From NCBI GenBank assembly GCA_964017185.1, contig OZ024869.1, forward strand, positions 4,796,501-4,860,500: DNA of 64,000 bases, given 5' to 3'. Shown here in pieces: positions 30,886-43,500 of the stretch. This DNA is from Rugalucina vietnamica. Its lineage: Eukaryota > Mollusca > Bivalvia > Lucinida > Lucinidae. The first letter of the stretch is position 1; each line of letters begins with the position of its first letter. The notes under the pieces were generated by a model. The model saw only the letters and a program-made list of their open reading frames with translations, was not told where the DNA came from and searched no databases. Position numbers and translations under genes: made by a program.

Positions 30886-33800
30886 TCATAGTTTTGATTT
30901 CGTCGACAGTTTGGCTCTTTCTCTGAGCTGCCTTCTCAATATTTTTCCTGACAAGTTTCTAGGAATGTCATCTGTAAATTCTACCCCACCTCGCAACTTC
31001 ATGAAAGAAGCAACCCTACCTGAAATACGCAAAATTATGTTTTTATTCCAAAGCTATACCTTTATGCATATACAATTAAACAGATTCAGTTTCGGTTGAG
31101 AGCGCTAGGCCAGTGCAACACCAGTTATTTTTTTTCTTTTGACGCCATAAATTTCATAAAGGTCAACAATGGTCTCCTTTGACTGAACTTTAATTGAGAC
31201 TAACATTATAAATTAGCAGTCGAGCACAAGTATTCTATAAAAGTACTGTAATTATAGTTTAGTAATTCTGCCACTCCCCTCATTTCTACCAATGAGCCTT
31301 TGGTGTGGTTGATTTTTCAAGACTGTAGCATTTTAACCCTGGCAATTTGTGTCACAGAGGCAGAATGACCAGGAACGCCTTGTCAATAAAAGAGGAGTTC
31401 TGTACAAATGGTTGGATTGCCGACCAAGTTCTATTATAATTTTAGTACAAATAATTTTCACGCACCCGCTACGAAGTCCTGAAGTTCTTTCTCAGTTACA
31501 TGTTTATCCGGTTTCCTAACAACATAAGCCTTTGGCAGCTCGCCTGCCTCAACATCCGGGACACCAATAACACCCACGTCAGCAACAGCATCGTGACGTA
31601 ACAATATGTCTTCCAGAGTTGCCGGGGCTACCTGTTCACCTTTAAACTTTATGAGTTCTTTCAGTCGGTCAACTATAAATAGATATCCGTCTGCGTCCAC
31701 TCTTCCTATATCACCTACAAGAAAAATACTTATGTCGCATATCATGATTATATCACAGTACTTAAGAAATTATACAACTATTTGAGCCGTCTTGTAAGTG
31801 GAGACCCAAAAAGCAGATTTTTCTAAAAGCTTGTCTGTGATTTAGTTTTTCGCAAAATATTTGGTGTGGAGGATGACAGGAAAATTATTTTCATAACAAA
31901 ATCTTGGTCTTTGTTTGTCCTAATAGGACATGGAAAAAAGAAAATGATTCAGTAGAATCACACAAGAATATAGGTATGGCCCATCTTCTTTCTCTTTAAT
32001 ATGCGGATCGCTGTAATTGTTCTATTTTTATTTTATACTAAGTATACTTTACCTACCAGTTCGCACCCAGCCGTCATCGAGAAACATCTCTCTGGTCTGT
32101 GTTGGTAAATTGAGGTAACCAGTAGCAACCTGTGGACCCCGTACCCACAACTCCCCTTCCTGATCAACGCCTAAAGTCTTCCCGGTTTCAACATCCACTA
32201 TCTGATGTCAAATAGTAGTTATAATACATCAGGAATGCATGTCCGTGAAATAAATAACGCCCTTATGGTAGAACGTGGTAAAAATGTTCTGTTCTATTCT
32301 CTCCTTCTGTACATTGATAGAAAAAATCTCTGGTGTCAAATAGTAGTAATAATGCATCAGGAATATATGTCCGTGAAATAAATAACGCCCTTCTTAAACC
32401 CCTCTTTTATTTAGTTTAAATGGGGTATACATGGGTATGCATTCATTTACTTTTATTATTTTTGATCCCAAATGTAGATTGTGAGTACTCTTTAGAACCG
32501 CATTGTGTCCCCATAATCAATATTAAAAATATCATTTTTTCCAATGAAATTTTCAATTTTTACAGATGAAAAAACAAAACAAACTCCTACATGTATACTG
32601 CACGGGCAAGATTTCGTAATGATAGAAGACAAGAAGATGAATCTCCTCTACCTTTTGTTCGGTTAGTTCAACGAGTTTCCCCACAGCATTATGGCGGCTG
32701 TCCTCTTCAGTATTAACATGTGTAACATTCACTTCTGTCATTCCATAACCTACAAAGAAATTGTTGGAATTTTTTCACACAGGTTTTGCAGACACATTGA
32801 CCGTTGTATAGCCTATGCGTTCTCCTTAGAATAGCCTGATATAGATGTCGCAAGCTATGTTTTGAGTGTAAATAAGTGAACCATATTGTTAGTTAACGAT
32901 TCGTTAAAATTTCAAATGGCAATGTTACAAATATACTGTTTTTGTTGAAAAAAATGTGAGAATCAGGATATTTACTTTTTATGAGGTGAATACCAAATAT
33001 ATTTCATCAAGTGAGTTGAAAACATCAAAACTTTCACGAGTGCGTAGCACGAGTGAAAATTAAGATGTTTTCAAGTCACGAGATGAAATATATTTGGTAT
33101 TTACCGATAAACAGTAAATTTTCTTTTTATTTTATACAATACACGGGCATTTTCCAATTCACAAAGCAGGCGATGAAAATGCAAAAACCAAAAATTTTTG
33201 AAAACACAAATAATTTTGGAACCACATTGTTCCTAACGTTCAAACTAAGAAAATGAATACCCACACTTTATGTTTTCGTTCGTAAATAACGGAGTTATAG
33301 GCATTTGAATTTCTGAAGTGAGGCACATTTAATGACGTCAAGTGAATGGAAACGTCAGAAGTAATCCAAACTCTACATTGAAAATATCGGCTGATATCAA
33401 TCACTAGTGAAAATATCAATATCAATTCTGCAGTGAAAATATCACTTTTATCCATTTTTGATATACATTAATTTCACTGCTAAGTATAAAATAAAACAAT
33501 GTATTTGCTTATGTACAGTCGGCATTTACTTAACAAGTTGATGTCTTAACGATGACGTTTAACTATCGAAGTTTTGAACAACTGGCCCCAGATGTTATCA
33601 AACGGTACCTTGTTGTATATCATCCAGCTTCAGCCTCTTCATTACAGCGCCCTCTATTTCCGCGCTCAGAGGAGCAGCTCCACACAGAATTCTTTTTACA
33701 GACGACAAATCATATTCTGATACTTTTGGATACTTTGCTAATAGAACCATTACTGGGGGAACTAAGGGTGCGAACTTTGGCTGCAAAAAAAAATCAAGTG

Positions 33801-34535
33801 CCGGTACTGTAGCAAAACACTGTAAGCTGGCAAACTTCCAGTCTTTTGCAAAGTATGGAAAATACTACTGATGGGAACAGGTCAGGCGTCAAGTTCCAGA
33901 ATTTACAGAAAGGTAAAAGTAGGAAATGATCAGAAAATGGCGCAATCAGATAGAAATTCCCACTCCAAAAACCGAGGTGGGGAAGAATACTAAATTAAAA
34001 ATTAGGTACTTATACTAAGAAAACATATCGTAAGTCGAATGAGCAGCAATTTTCTAATAGGCGGCCACTAAATTTCCCAAACATATGAAAACGCACAAAA
34101 GGTGCAAACAGCACAAAAATTCAAATCAAAACATAGAACAACTAGAACCAGCACGCTAGGAAACGCTATTGCCAAACTAAAATTTACAAACGTTACCTTG
34201 TATTTCTGTAATAGGCCGAGATAATCATCAATGTCAAACTTTGACATAATGACAAGTTTCACTCCTATACTGTGTATCACCGATCCCAGCACAACCAGGC
34301 CATAGATGTGAAACATTGGTAGGAACGATATGATTATCTGGCCGGGGTAGTAAATACCAGCGTGACTGAAAATATAACAATATTCAGCGACTGTGTGTAT
34401 AACATCAAGAAGCGCAGCATGTCCACGATTTGGACAGAAGGGAATCAAATTAACCTACTGGGCGTACACATAGTTTGATGAGTCCAAAAGGTAGATATGT
34501 GTTTTAAGATTCTTCTTCTTCTTCTTCTTCTTCTT

Positions 34536-34566
<31 letters not shown>

Positions 34567-37500
34567 TTTTTATTTTTTAATCTTATTATGGTAAATACAA
34601 GTCAGATATGGTGGGTGTGTTGGCGTATCTGTATCCTCGCTGTACATGAAACCAAAGCTGTTCATTTTGTTAATGTTTTTGACATAACTACTTGTTCGTT
34701 CAGCAGTATGTTGAACACATGATTCTTGTTTGAGGTATTAAACATGGCAGAGTCATACATTGTGTACTTGTATTCGACATTAAGTGAGCAAATGTATAGT
34801 ATAGCATATACCAAATTAAGAAAGATTTGAGATGCAATATTCTTACTCCAATTGAACAGCTGTGGCAATGAGCGAATAATGTGTATGTTTCACAGCCTTA
34901 GGGAATCCTGTGGTCCCACTAGAGTAAAGCAGAACAGCTGTGGTCTGTTTCCAATCAGCCAATGATGTGGTGTAGGGTGTGCCCCGGGGTGCTAGGAGAG
35001 ACTCGAACGATACACAACCACCACACTCGCCAAATACAATGGTCTGTGGGGAGACACGAGTAAAACTAGTCATTATTACAAATCATTGCATAAATAGCCG
35101 TGTCACACGATATTAACAGCCGTTTATCAATGAAGAGAAAGCCATGCATTAATACTGCAATTCACGCGCGCACGTGCTGTTAATGCATGCATGGCTTTAA
35201 CTTATGCTCGTTACCGGGCTTCATGCAAAGCACGTGCTAATAATTATGAGAAAGTGATGTCCGCCCGAAACGAGCATAAAAATGAAAGCTTTTACGCGTA
35301 TGGAAATGTGACGAGGCTGCAAAATATAGTACACCGTTATTTCTTTCGTTTGTGCAGAATTTATGCAATAATAGCGATCAAAAATGATTTTGTCATTCAT
35401 TAACATTTGATAGGTCCCTCGGGAGTGTTGAAAACCTCGGGATACGCCCTCGGGTTTCAACACTTCCCTCGGGACCTAGCGGATTTAAATGAATGGAAAA
35501 TTATGTTTGATCCCTGTATTAGGAAAGACAAATATAGTAAGGAGCACGATGTATAAGAAACTGATGTATTACATTCAAATATACAACATGGCCTACGACA
35601 AAACGCGTACGTAATACATCATTTTTATTGCATACACATAAGCTCTGATAACGACCGTTTATGATAAATCAAAGAAAATGAAGTTTGGATAATCAATGAA
35701 TACCTTTCTCAAATTCCTTGTAAATCATATGCACTTACAAGAATTGTAGACCATTCTTATTCCCTGTCACTGACCACCAACCCAAGCCTCAACAGGCTCT
35801 TCAGTACCTATTCAAGAGGCGACTCCTAATGGGTATTTTGGTATACAATTAAATACATTAAGTTTAAGAATAGGGAAACAAACATGCGTGTACCTTTATT
35901 TGATGTAATCCTCTTTGGGCATCTTTCACTTTAACAGCCAATGCTGGAACCGTTACTGTATATTTGGTATTGCACTCTTTTAGTACTTTATGTAAATCAT
36001 CTAAAATGGGAAAATTATGTATCTAAGCAGCGAATATGAACCGTTACAACTGAAAGGCATTACAACAGAATTAAGCTAAGAATTGACAATGCAATTAAAT
36101 TAACTATATGAAATGACCGTGAACCTCTACGTAATGGTCACAAAATTACATTACACACGAAGTTGTAACAAAGCAATGATCATGAACACAAAGTCACATT
36201 ACACATGAAGTAGTAACAAAGCAATGATCATGAACACAAAGTCACATTACACATGAAGTAGTAACAAAGCAATGATCATGAAAATAAAGTCATATTACAC
36301 ACGAAGCTGTAACAAAGCAATGATCATGAACACAAAGTCACATTACACATGAAGTAGTAACAAAGCAATGATCATGAACATAAAGTCATATTACACATGA
36401 AGTTGTAACAAAGCAATGATCATGAACATAAAGTCATATTACACATGAAGTAGTAACAAAGTAATGATCATGAACATAAAATCACATTACACATGAAGTA
36501 GTAAAAAGCAATGATCATGAACATAAAGTCACATTACACATGAAGTAGTAACAAAGTAATGATCATGAACATAAAATCACATTACACATGAAGTAGTAAC
36601 AAAGTAATGATCATGAACATAAAATCACATTACACATGAAGTAGTAACAAAGTAATGATCATGAACATACAATCACATTACACATGAAGTAGTAACAAAG
36701 CAATGATCATAAACATAAAGTCATGTTACACATGAAGTAGTAACAAAGCAATGATCATGAACATAAAGTCATATTACACATTAAGTAGTAGTTAAGTAAT
36801 GATCATGAACATAAGGCAAAGACATATTACACATGAAGTAGTAACTAAGCATTGGTCATGAACATTAAGTCATATTACATATATATAAAGTACAAGTTAC
36901 TATGCAATTTATGAACTTTTATGCAATGGTCATAAAGTTGTATTCTTTGACGAAAAAAAAAAAGATAAGTAACGATCATGACCTTAAATGCAATGGTCAT
37001 AAAGTAACCATATGAAGTATAGTAACTAGGCAGTGATGATGGACATATAAACCATATTTATTGTAGAAACTTAGGAGTAACCATAAACTTTAAATATTTA
37101 CTAAGTAGAAGCTAATCAATGACACCTGAGCCTGTGCGTAAGAAAACCAACATTTTGGGTTCCGACCGGGTCCGACACAAACCGGGCTGTATAGTCACAG
37201 AAGATGGTTAGAGGCTGGAAACTTTGGATTTTAGAAAGTAGAGGAATTGTACTATCCGTGTAGCGAAAACAAATGCTCTTGCTGATCTGCGCCTTTGTTT
37301 TCGCATATACAGATTCGGTTGGTTTTCTTGTGCAGCGGCTCACATGCATAGCAGTTTTGAACTAAGAAATGGTCATGAACGTTTACAATAAGAATCTGAC
37401 TCGCCCTTCAGAAGCTACCGTTTACAAAGCCCAACTGAAATATCTTTTGCGACCAATACTGTAGTGACAGTATGGTCCCAGTATGCGTAGAAAAGTTGCA

Positions 37501-40500
37501 GTATACATGTGTAGGTACGGCGTGTAAGTATATAAGGAAGCCTTATCTAGCGTGAAAGTTACTTGGATAGCTGGCAGTAGAAATAAGAAAATATTGCATA
37601 CCTTTTGTGAACAATGGGTTAATGCACTGTAAGACAGCGTTAATGAGGGTTGTTGCGTAAAAGAATGGTAGAAAATCAATGTGATTAGGCGAGAAAATAC
37701 AGATGACGTCTCCGTCACGTACGCCGTAACGTTGTAGCCCAGCTGCCAGACGCTCCACTCTGTCAATGAGCTGACGGTAGGTATACGTTTTCCCAGAGGT
37801 AGCATCAACCTGCAAGTCGAATGTATACAAAACAAATCTTACAGTAAAAACAAGTAGAGTACAACACCAAAACGCCAACATCGAGTCCATAAAATGCATT
37901 GATTTTAATATATAAACTGATACATTCTTACTCATCCTCTCTGATCTCACGGTGAGGAAACTAGTGAGGAAACTACATTAGACGGAGCCATTGGCTCTGG
38001 AAATCTTGTGTGGGTTTTTTTTTTCCGGTCACGTGCGGCGCCGTCAATCTCGGCTATTTCGGTGGACACGAAAACGTAAGTTTTCCATTTATTGTTAAAA
38101 TTTGATTTTATACTGAACACTAGCGAGAAAAAGGGAATTGTATGAGAGGCCCATGGCTTTTAACTTACTTCCTTGTCTGTGTCCAAGTCGGCGCGGTTTT
38201 GTCCGTGAGCAACGGCAAGGTAAACAAAGGTCATTTTCTATAATGACCACAGGCTTTTTATTGCTCTTTCTGCATGAATATTACTTTAAATCTAAATGTT
38301 TAGACCGTCCGAATGTATGAATTGATTATCTAATCCTTCCCCACTCACGAAAAACAAAATTTGAATCAAAATAAAAAAAAAAAAAAAAAAAAAAAATCTG
38401 GAAAAAATAAACAATGGCTCCGTCCATATCGGCCGGCTCTGTCTATATCGGCTGGCTCCGCTGTATGAGGGTGAGGATTTCTTTCGCTATCAAAAGTGAG
38501 ATTTTTTTGAAAGTCATTTTTGGAATGGTGATGCTTTTCTCGAACCATCTATCATTTCAAAAAGGGCGCCCCCGTGGTGAAAGTGGTTGACTTCAGTGCT
38601 CTTGATCATTCGACACTCTCTGGCAACGTGGACAAGCCAAGTTCTGCTTGCGGGTGTGTCGGGTGTTTTTCCCGCGATACTCCCGTTTTCGTCCCACTTA
38701 CCGACCCATTCGTCTCAATACCAGTGAAACAGCTTGGGGGACGCAAAACTGAATAAATCCAACATTTGAGAATAACCTTTGTAAAAGTTTGGCAGGTTTG
38801 TCTGAAGTTGACACTCCACACTTGAGTACTTACTGCACGAAGTGCGAAGAGCTATTGTAGTCACCTCGGTCGTCCGCGATCCCGTGCGCGTCCGCGTCCC
38901 GTCACACTGATGTATAGACGTCGCGTCAGATGTTGCCGTCATACGGAAAAGTCGACATAACGATTTATGGATGTACGTGTTACATGCTTATTTGTGGAGG
39001 CATTCTGCTCAAATTTCAACAAAATACTCCTTTTGAAATGCGCAATCCGATAAATGTTGAATTTATATTTTTCTGCGTCGCATTTTAGCGTGGTACCGAT
39101 TTTCGCTGCGATTTTGTCTAAAAACCGGACTGTAAACTTGTAACAACGGTCTGCACTACCGAGTATTCAATTTAACATAGCTCGGCAATTATTCCGTCGA
39201 ATTTAACGCGGAAGCATTCTGCGTTTTTACAAATGATTTCTGGATGTGGCGTACATGTGCCTTCTTAAATGCGTCGACTAGAACGACCTAAGATAAAGCG
39301 TTTAACGTATGTCATAACCCGTAAACTTTGCGTTTTTAAGAAAATTTAACTGTGGTAATCTCAGTTTCTATGGCAATCAATTTAGTTTATGTTGCGCACC
39401 GCATCATTTTAATTTATAGTAATATAAACAAATATAACTGGAGTTGACTAATATTATTTTTTTAGTTCTTAACTTTATATTTTTCGAAATATGAGCGATT
39501 ATTTTAAAACGGAAAATATGTCACAATTTTCTAAAACGGGAAATCATATTTGCATACAAGAAACATAATCATTTCTTGCATATTCTGGTGTGTTTGCACA
39601 CTATTACTACACAGCTCGTATGCATTGGTAAAATGTTTTCTGCATTTTATTAAACTTTCAAGCCAATTGACGTTGGGGAAACTACACATTGCCAGTAGTT
39701 TTTGCATTTGATGGATATGTCACAATATTAGAAAGTGACGTTTTTTCTTACTATTTTGATTCTCATACGTGTTTAAAATGCAGAATTGCAAAGGCACTTT
39801 AGTTGCTATTATATATCCTCATACACTGATCAAGTGCTAACATAATGACTAACATTTAATCAAATTTTCATTTGATTCTTTGTACATATTACAAAGTAGA
39901 GATGCAATGAAAAATCGTATGTTCATTTGTAACAATTTTCAAAAATCGGCATTTTTGTGAAGTATTGAAACTAGCTATGATATTTGCAAACACATTGGCG
40001 TAGCTATTGTATGCATATCGAACAATTAAATTGATGACAATAATCCTCACATTCTGAAGCCGTTGTGTATGAAATTTTGTCCTGAAACTGCAACTATTGA
40101 ATTGTTGGCGAATTTTTATATGTGCGTTTACAGTTTGTAACACAGACGTAAAATGGCGTACTTTTAACGTCGCGTTATATTTGCGTTAAATACTGTCATC
40201 GAACATGCTTTCGTAAAGACATGGATCTTCATTTTTATGTGATCTATGTAGAGCAGTTGTTAGTTAACATCTGCAAATGAACACAAAATACTGATAATCT
40301 GCCTCGAGTATGCATGCCATAGGATAGTGTGGTTAGCATGACTGAGCTTCCTAACACGACTGGAACCTGCTATTTGTGGAAGTAAAAGCTTTTACTGTCG
40401 CTACATATATCACTCTACTTTCCTTTTCTTCCATCGCTGTTACCACGCGCTTCATGTACATACCGTACAATGACGTCTGGTGAGTAACTTGAAGAAATTA

Positions 40501-43500
40501 TGTACTCTTCCGAACAAAACCTTAACATTCACGTTCAAATATGAAACGCCGTAATTTACGTCGATTTTGACGTTACAAACACGAAGGCAATTCCTGACGC
40601 GACGTCATAGTTTTTATAAGTCCAGATCATGGCAACAGCTTATCATAGAGGGTCCAAACTTGGATAATAAGTACTCACTAGGGTTGGATTTCATTCTATG
40701 ATATGGGCCCCTGGGTCTTTGCCCGGGGGTGGGGCTAGTGGTTAAAATCAAGAACAATTAGAAAATTGACTTTTCTGCGGTATAGTTTTCTATAAGTCCA
40801 GATCTTGTCCACTACTTATCATAGAGGGTTCAAACTTGGACCATAGGTACTCAGTAGGGTTGGCTTTCATTCCATGACATGGGTCCCTGAGTCTATTTCA
40901 ATCATATTAGGGCACGCATTCGTGGTTGCGAGTATTTGGCCACTTCATGTAAATGTGAAGTGATTTAAAAAAATAATATTCACAAAATAATAGTGCCTAC
41001 AGAATGCAAGTTATAATAAAACTCACCCCCATACAGCGGAGCCAGCCGATATAGACAGAGCCGGCCGATATGGATGGAGCCATTGTTTATTTTTTTATTT
41101 TCTTATTTTTTATTTATTTATTTTTTTTATTATTATTATTATTATTATTTTGATTCAAATTTTGTTTTTTCGTGAGTGGGGAAGGATTAGATAATCAATT
41201 CATACATTCGGACGGTCTAAACATTCATATAAGTAATATTTATGCAGAAAGAGCAATAGAAAGCCTGTGGTCATTATATAAAACTAGTAAAATTAACGTA
41301 GCAGTAGCAGTAAGATGATTGCGGCGATGAAGACAAATAAGATACCCACATACACACACACTCACACAATCTCAAATAAGACATACACAGAGGAAAAGAG
41401 AAAAAAAATGACAAATTTGACCTTTGACCTCGATGACCTTGACCTTTCAAAAAATGAAACCCTCAAGCTAATATCCGGGGCCGCCCTCCACCTTCCCTCC
41501 AAGTTTGGTGAAGATCGGCCCAAGGACCTGGGAGGAACAAACAAAAAAACAACATAAATTTGACCTTTGACCCAATTGGACCCATAAATCTTAATCAGGG
41601 ATCAACCCGTGTACACTCACCAACTTTCATGCAAATCAGACCAAGGACTGTTGTGTTACAGAAATTTGACCTTTGACCTCGATGACCTTGACCTTTAAAA
41701 AATGAACCCCTCGGCTAAAATCCAGGGCCTCCCTCAACCTTCCCACCAAGTTTGGTGAAGATTGGCCCAAGGACCTGGGAGAAACAAACAGAAAAAAAAC
41801 AACATAAATTTGACCTTTGACCTCGATGACCTTTGTCCCAATTGGACCCATAAATCTTTATCAGGGATCAACCTGTATACACTCACCAAGTTTTATGTAA
41901 ATCAGACCAAGGACTGCTGAGATATAGAAATTTGACATTTGACCTCTATGACCTTGACCTTTAATAAATGAATCCCTCGAGCTAATATCCGGAAATTCGG
42001 TGAAGATCGGCCCAAGGACCTGGGAGAAGTAGGGGAACAAACAGAAAAAGAAACATGACCAACAGAAAAAACCATAAATTTGACCTTTGACCTCGATGAC
42101 CTTTGACCCAATTGGACCCATAAATCTTAATCAGGGATCAACCTGTATACACTCAGCAAGTTTCATGCAAATCGGACCAAGGACTGCTGAGATACAGAAA
42201 TTTGACCTTTGACCTCGATGACCTTGTCCTTTTAAATAATTAACCCATCGAGCTAATATCCGGGGCCGCCCTGTATACACTCACCAAGTTTCATGCAAAT
42301 CGGACTATGGACTGCCGAGATACAGAAATTTGACCTTTGACCTCGATGATATTGACCTTTGTTAAAATGAACCCCTCCAGCTAATATCTTGGGCCGCCCT
42401 CAACCTTCCCACCAAGTTTGGTGAAGATTGGCCCAAGGACCTGGGAGGAACAAACAGAAAAAACCCATAAATTTGACCTTTGACCTCGATGACCTTTGAC
42501 CCAATTGGACCCATAAATCTTAATCAGGGATCAACCTGTACACACTCACCAAGTTTTATGTAAATCGGACCAAGGACTGCTGAGATATAGAAATTTGATC
42601 TTTGACCTCGATGACCTTGACCTTTAATAAATGAATCCCTCGAGCTAATATCCGGAAGTTCGTTGAAGATCGGCCCAAGGACCTGGGAGAAGTAGGGGAA
42701 CAAACAGAAAAAAAACATGACCAACAGAAAAAACCCGATAAATTTGATCTTTGACCTCGATGACCTTTGACGCAATTGGACCCATAAATCTTAATCAGGG
42801 ATCAACCTGTATACACTCAGCAATTTTCATGCAAATCGGACCAAGGACTGCTGAGATACAGAAATTTGACCTTTGACCTCGATGACCTTGACCTTTTAAA
42901 TAATTAACCCATCGAGCTAATATCCGGGGCCGCCCTGTATACACTCACCAAGTTTCATGCAAATCGGACCAAGAACTGCCGAGATACAGAAATTTGACCT
43001 TTGACCTCGATGACCTTGACCTTTGGAAAAATTAACCCCTCGAGCTAATATCTGGGGCCGCCCTCAACCTTCCCACCAAGTTTGGTGAAGATCGGCCCAA
43101 GGACCTGGGAGGAGTAGGGGAACAAACAGAGAAAAAAAAAACAAATTTGACCTTTGACCTTGATGACCTTGACCTTTCAAATAATGAACCCCTCAAGGTC
43201 ATATCCGGGGCCGCCCTCCACCTTCCCTCCAAGTTTGGTGAAGATCGGCCCAAGGACCTGGGAGGAGTAGGGGAACAAACAAACAAACAAACAGACAAAC
43301 GTTGCTCAAATTATAGTATGATGACCTTTGTTTACCTCGCCGTGGCTCACGGCAAAAGTGATTCAGACAAAACCGCGCCGACTTGGACCTCGCAAACAGA
43401 CAAAGAAGTAAGTTGAAAGTCATGGGCCCCTCATACAATTCCCTTTTTCCCGCTAGTGTTCAGTATAATATCAAATTTTGACAATAAATGGATATTAACG

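Noticed and set aside
36130-36880. CRISPR-like array
   Set aside because: Units are contiguous 48-bp repeats without unique spacers, and the DNA is animal.
41315-43438. Open frames of 60-89 codons on both strands of the DR1 array
   Set aside because: They repeat the array's own modules and are broken between units; no protein signature.
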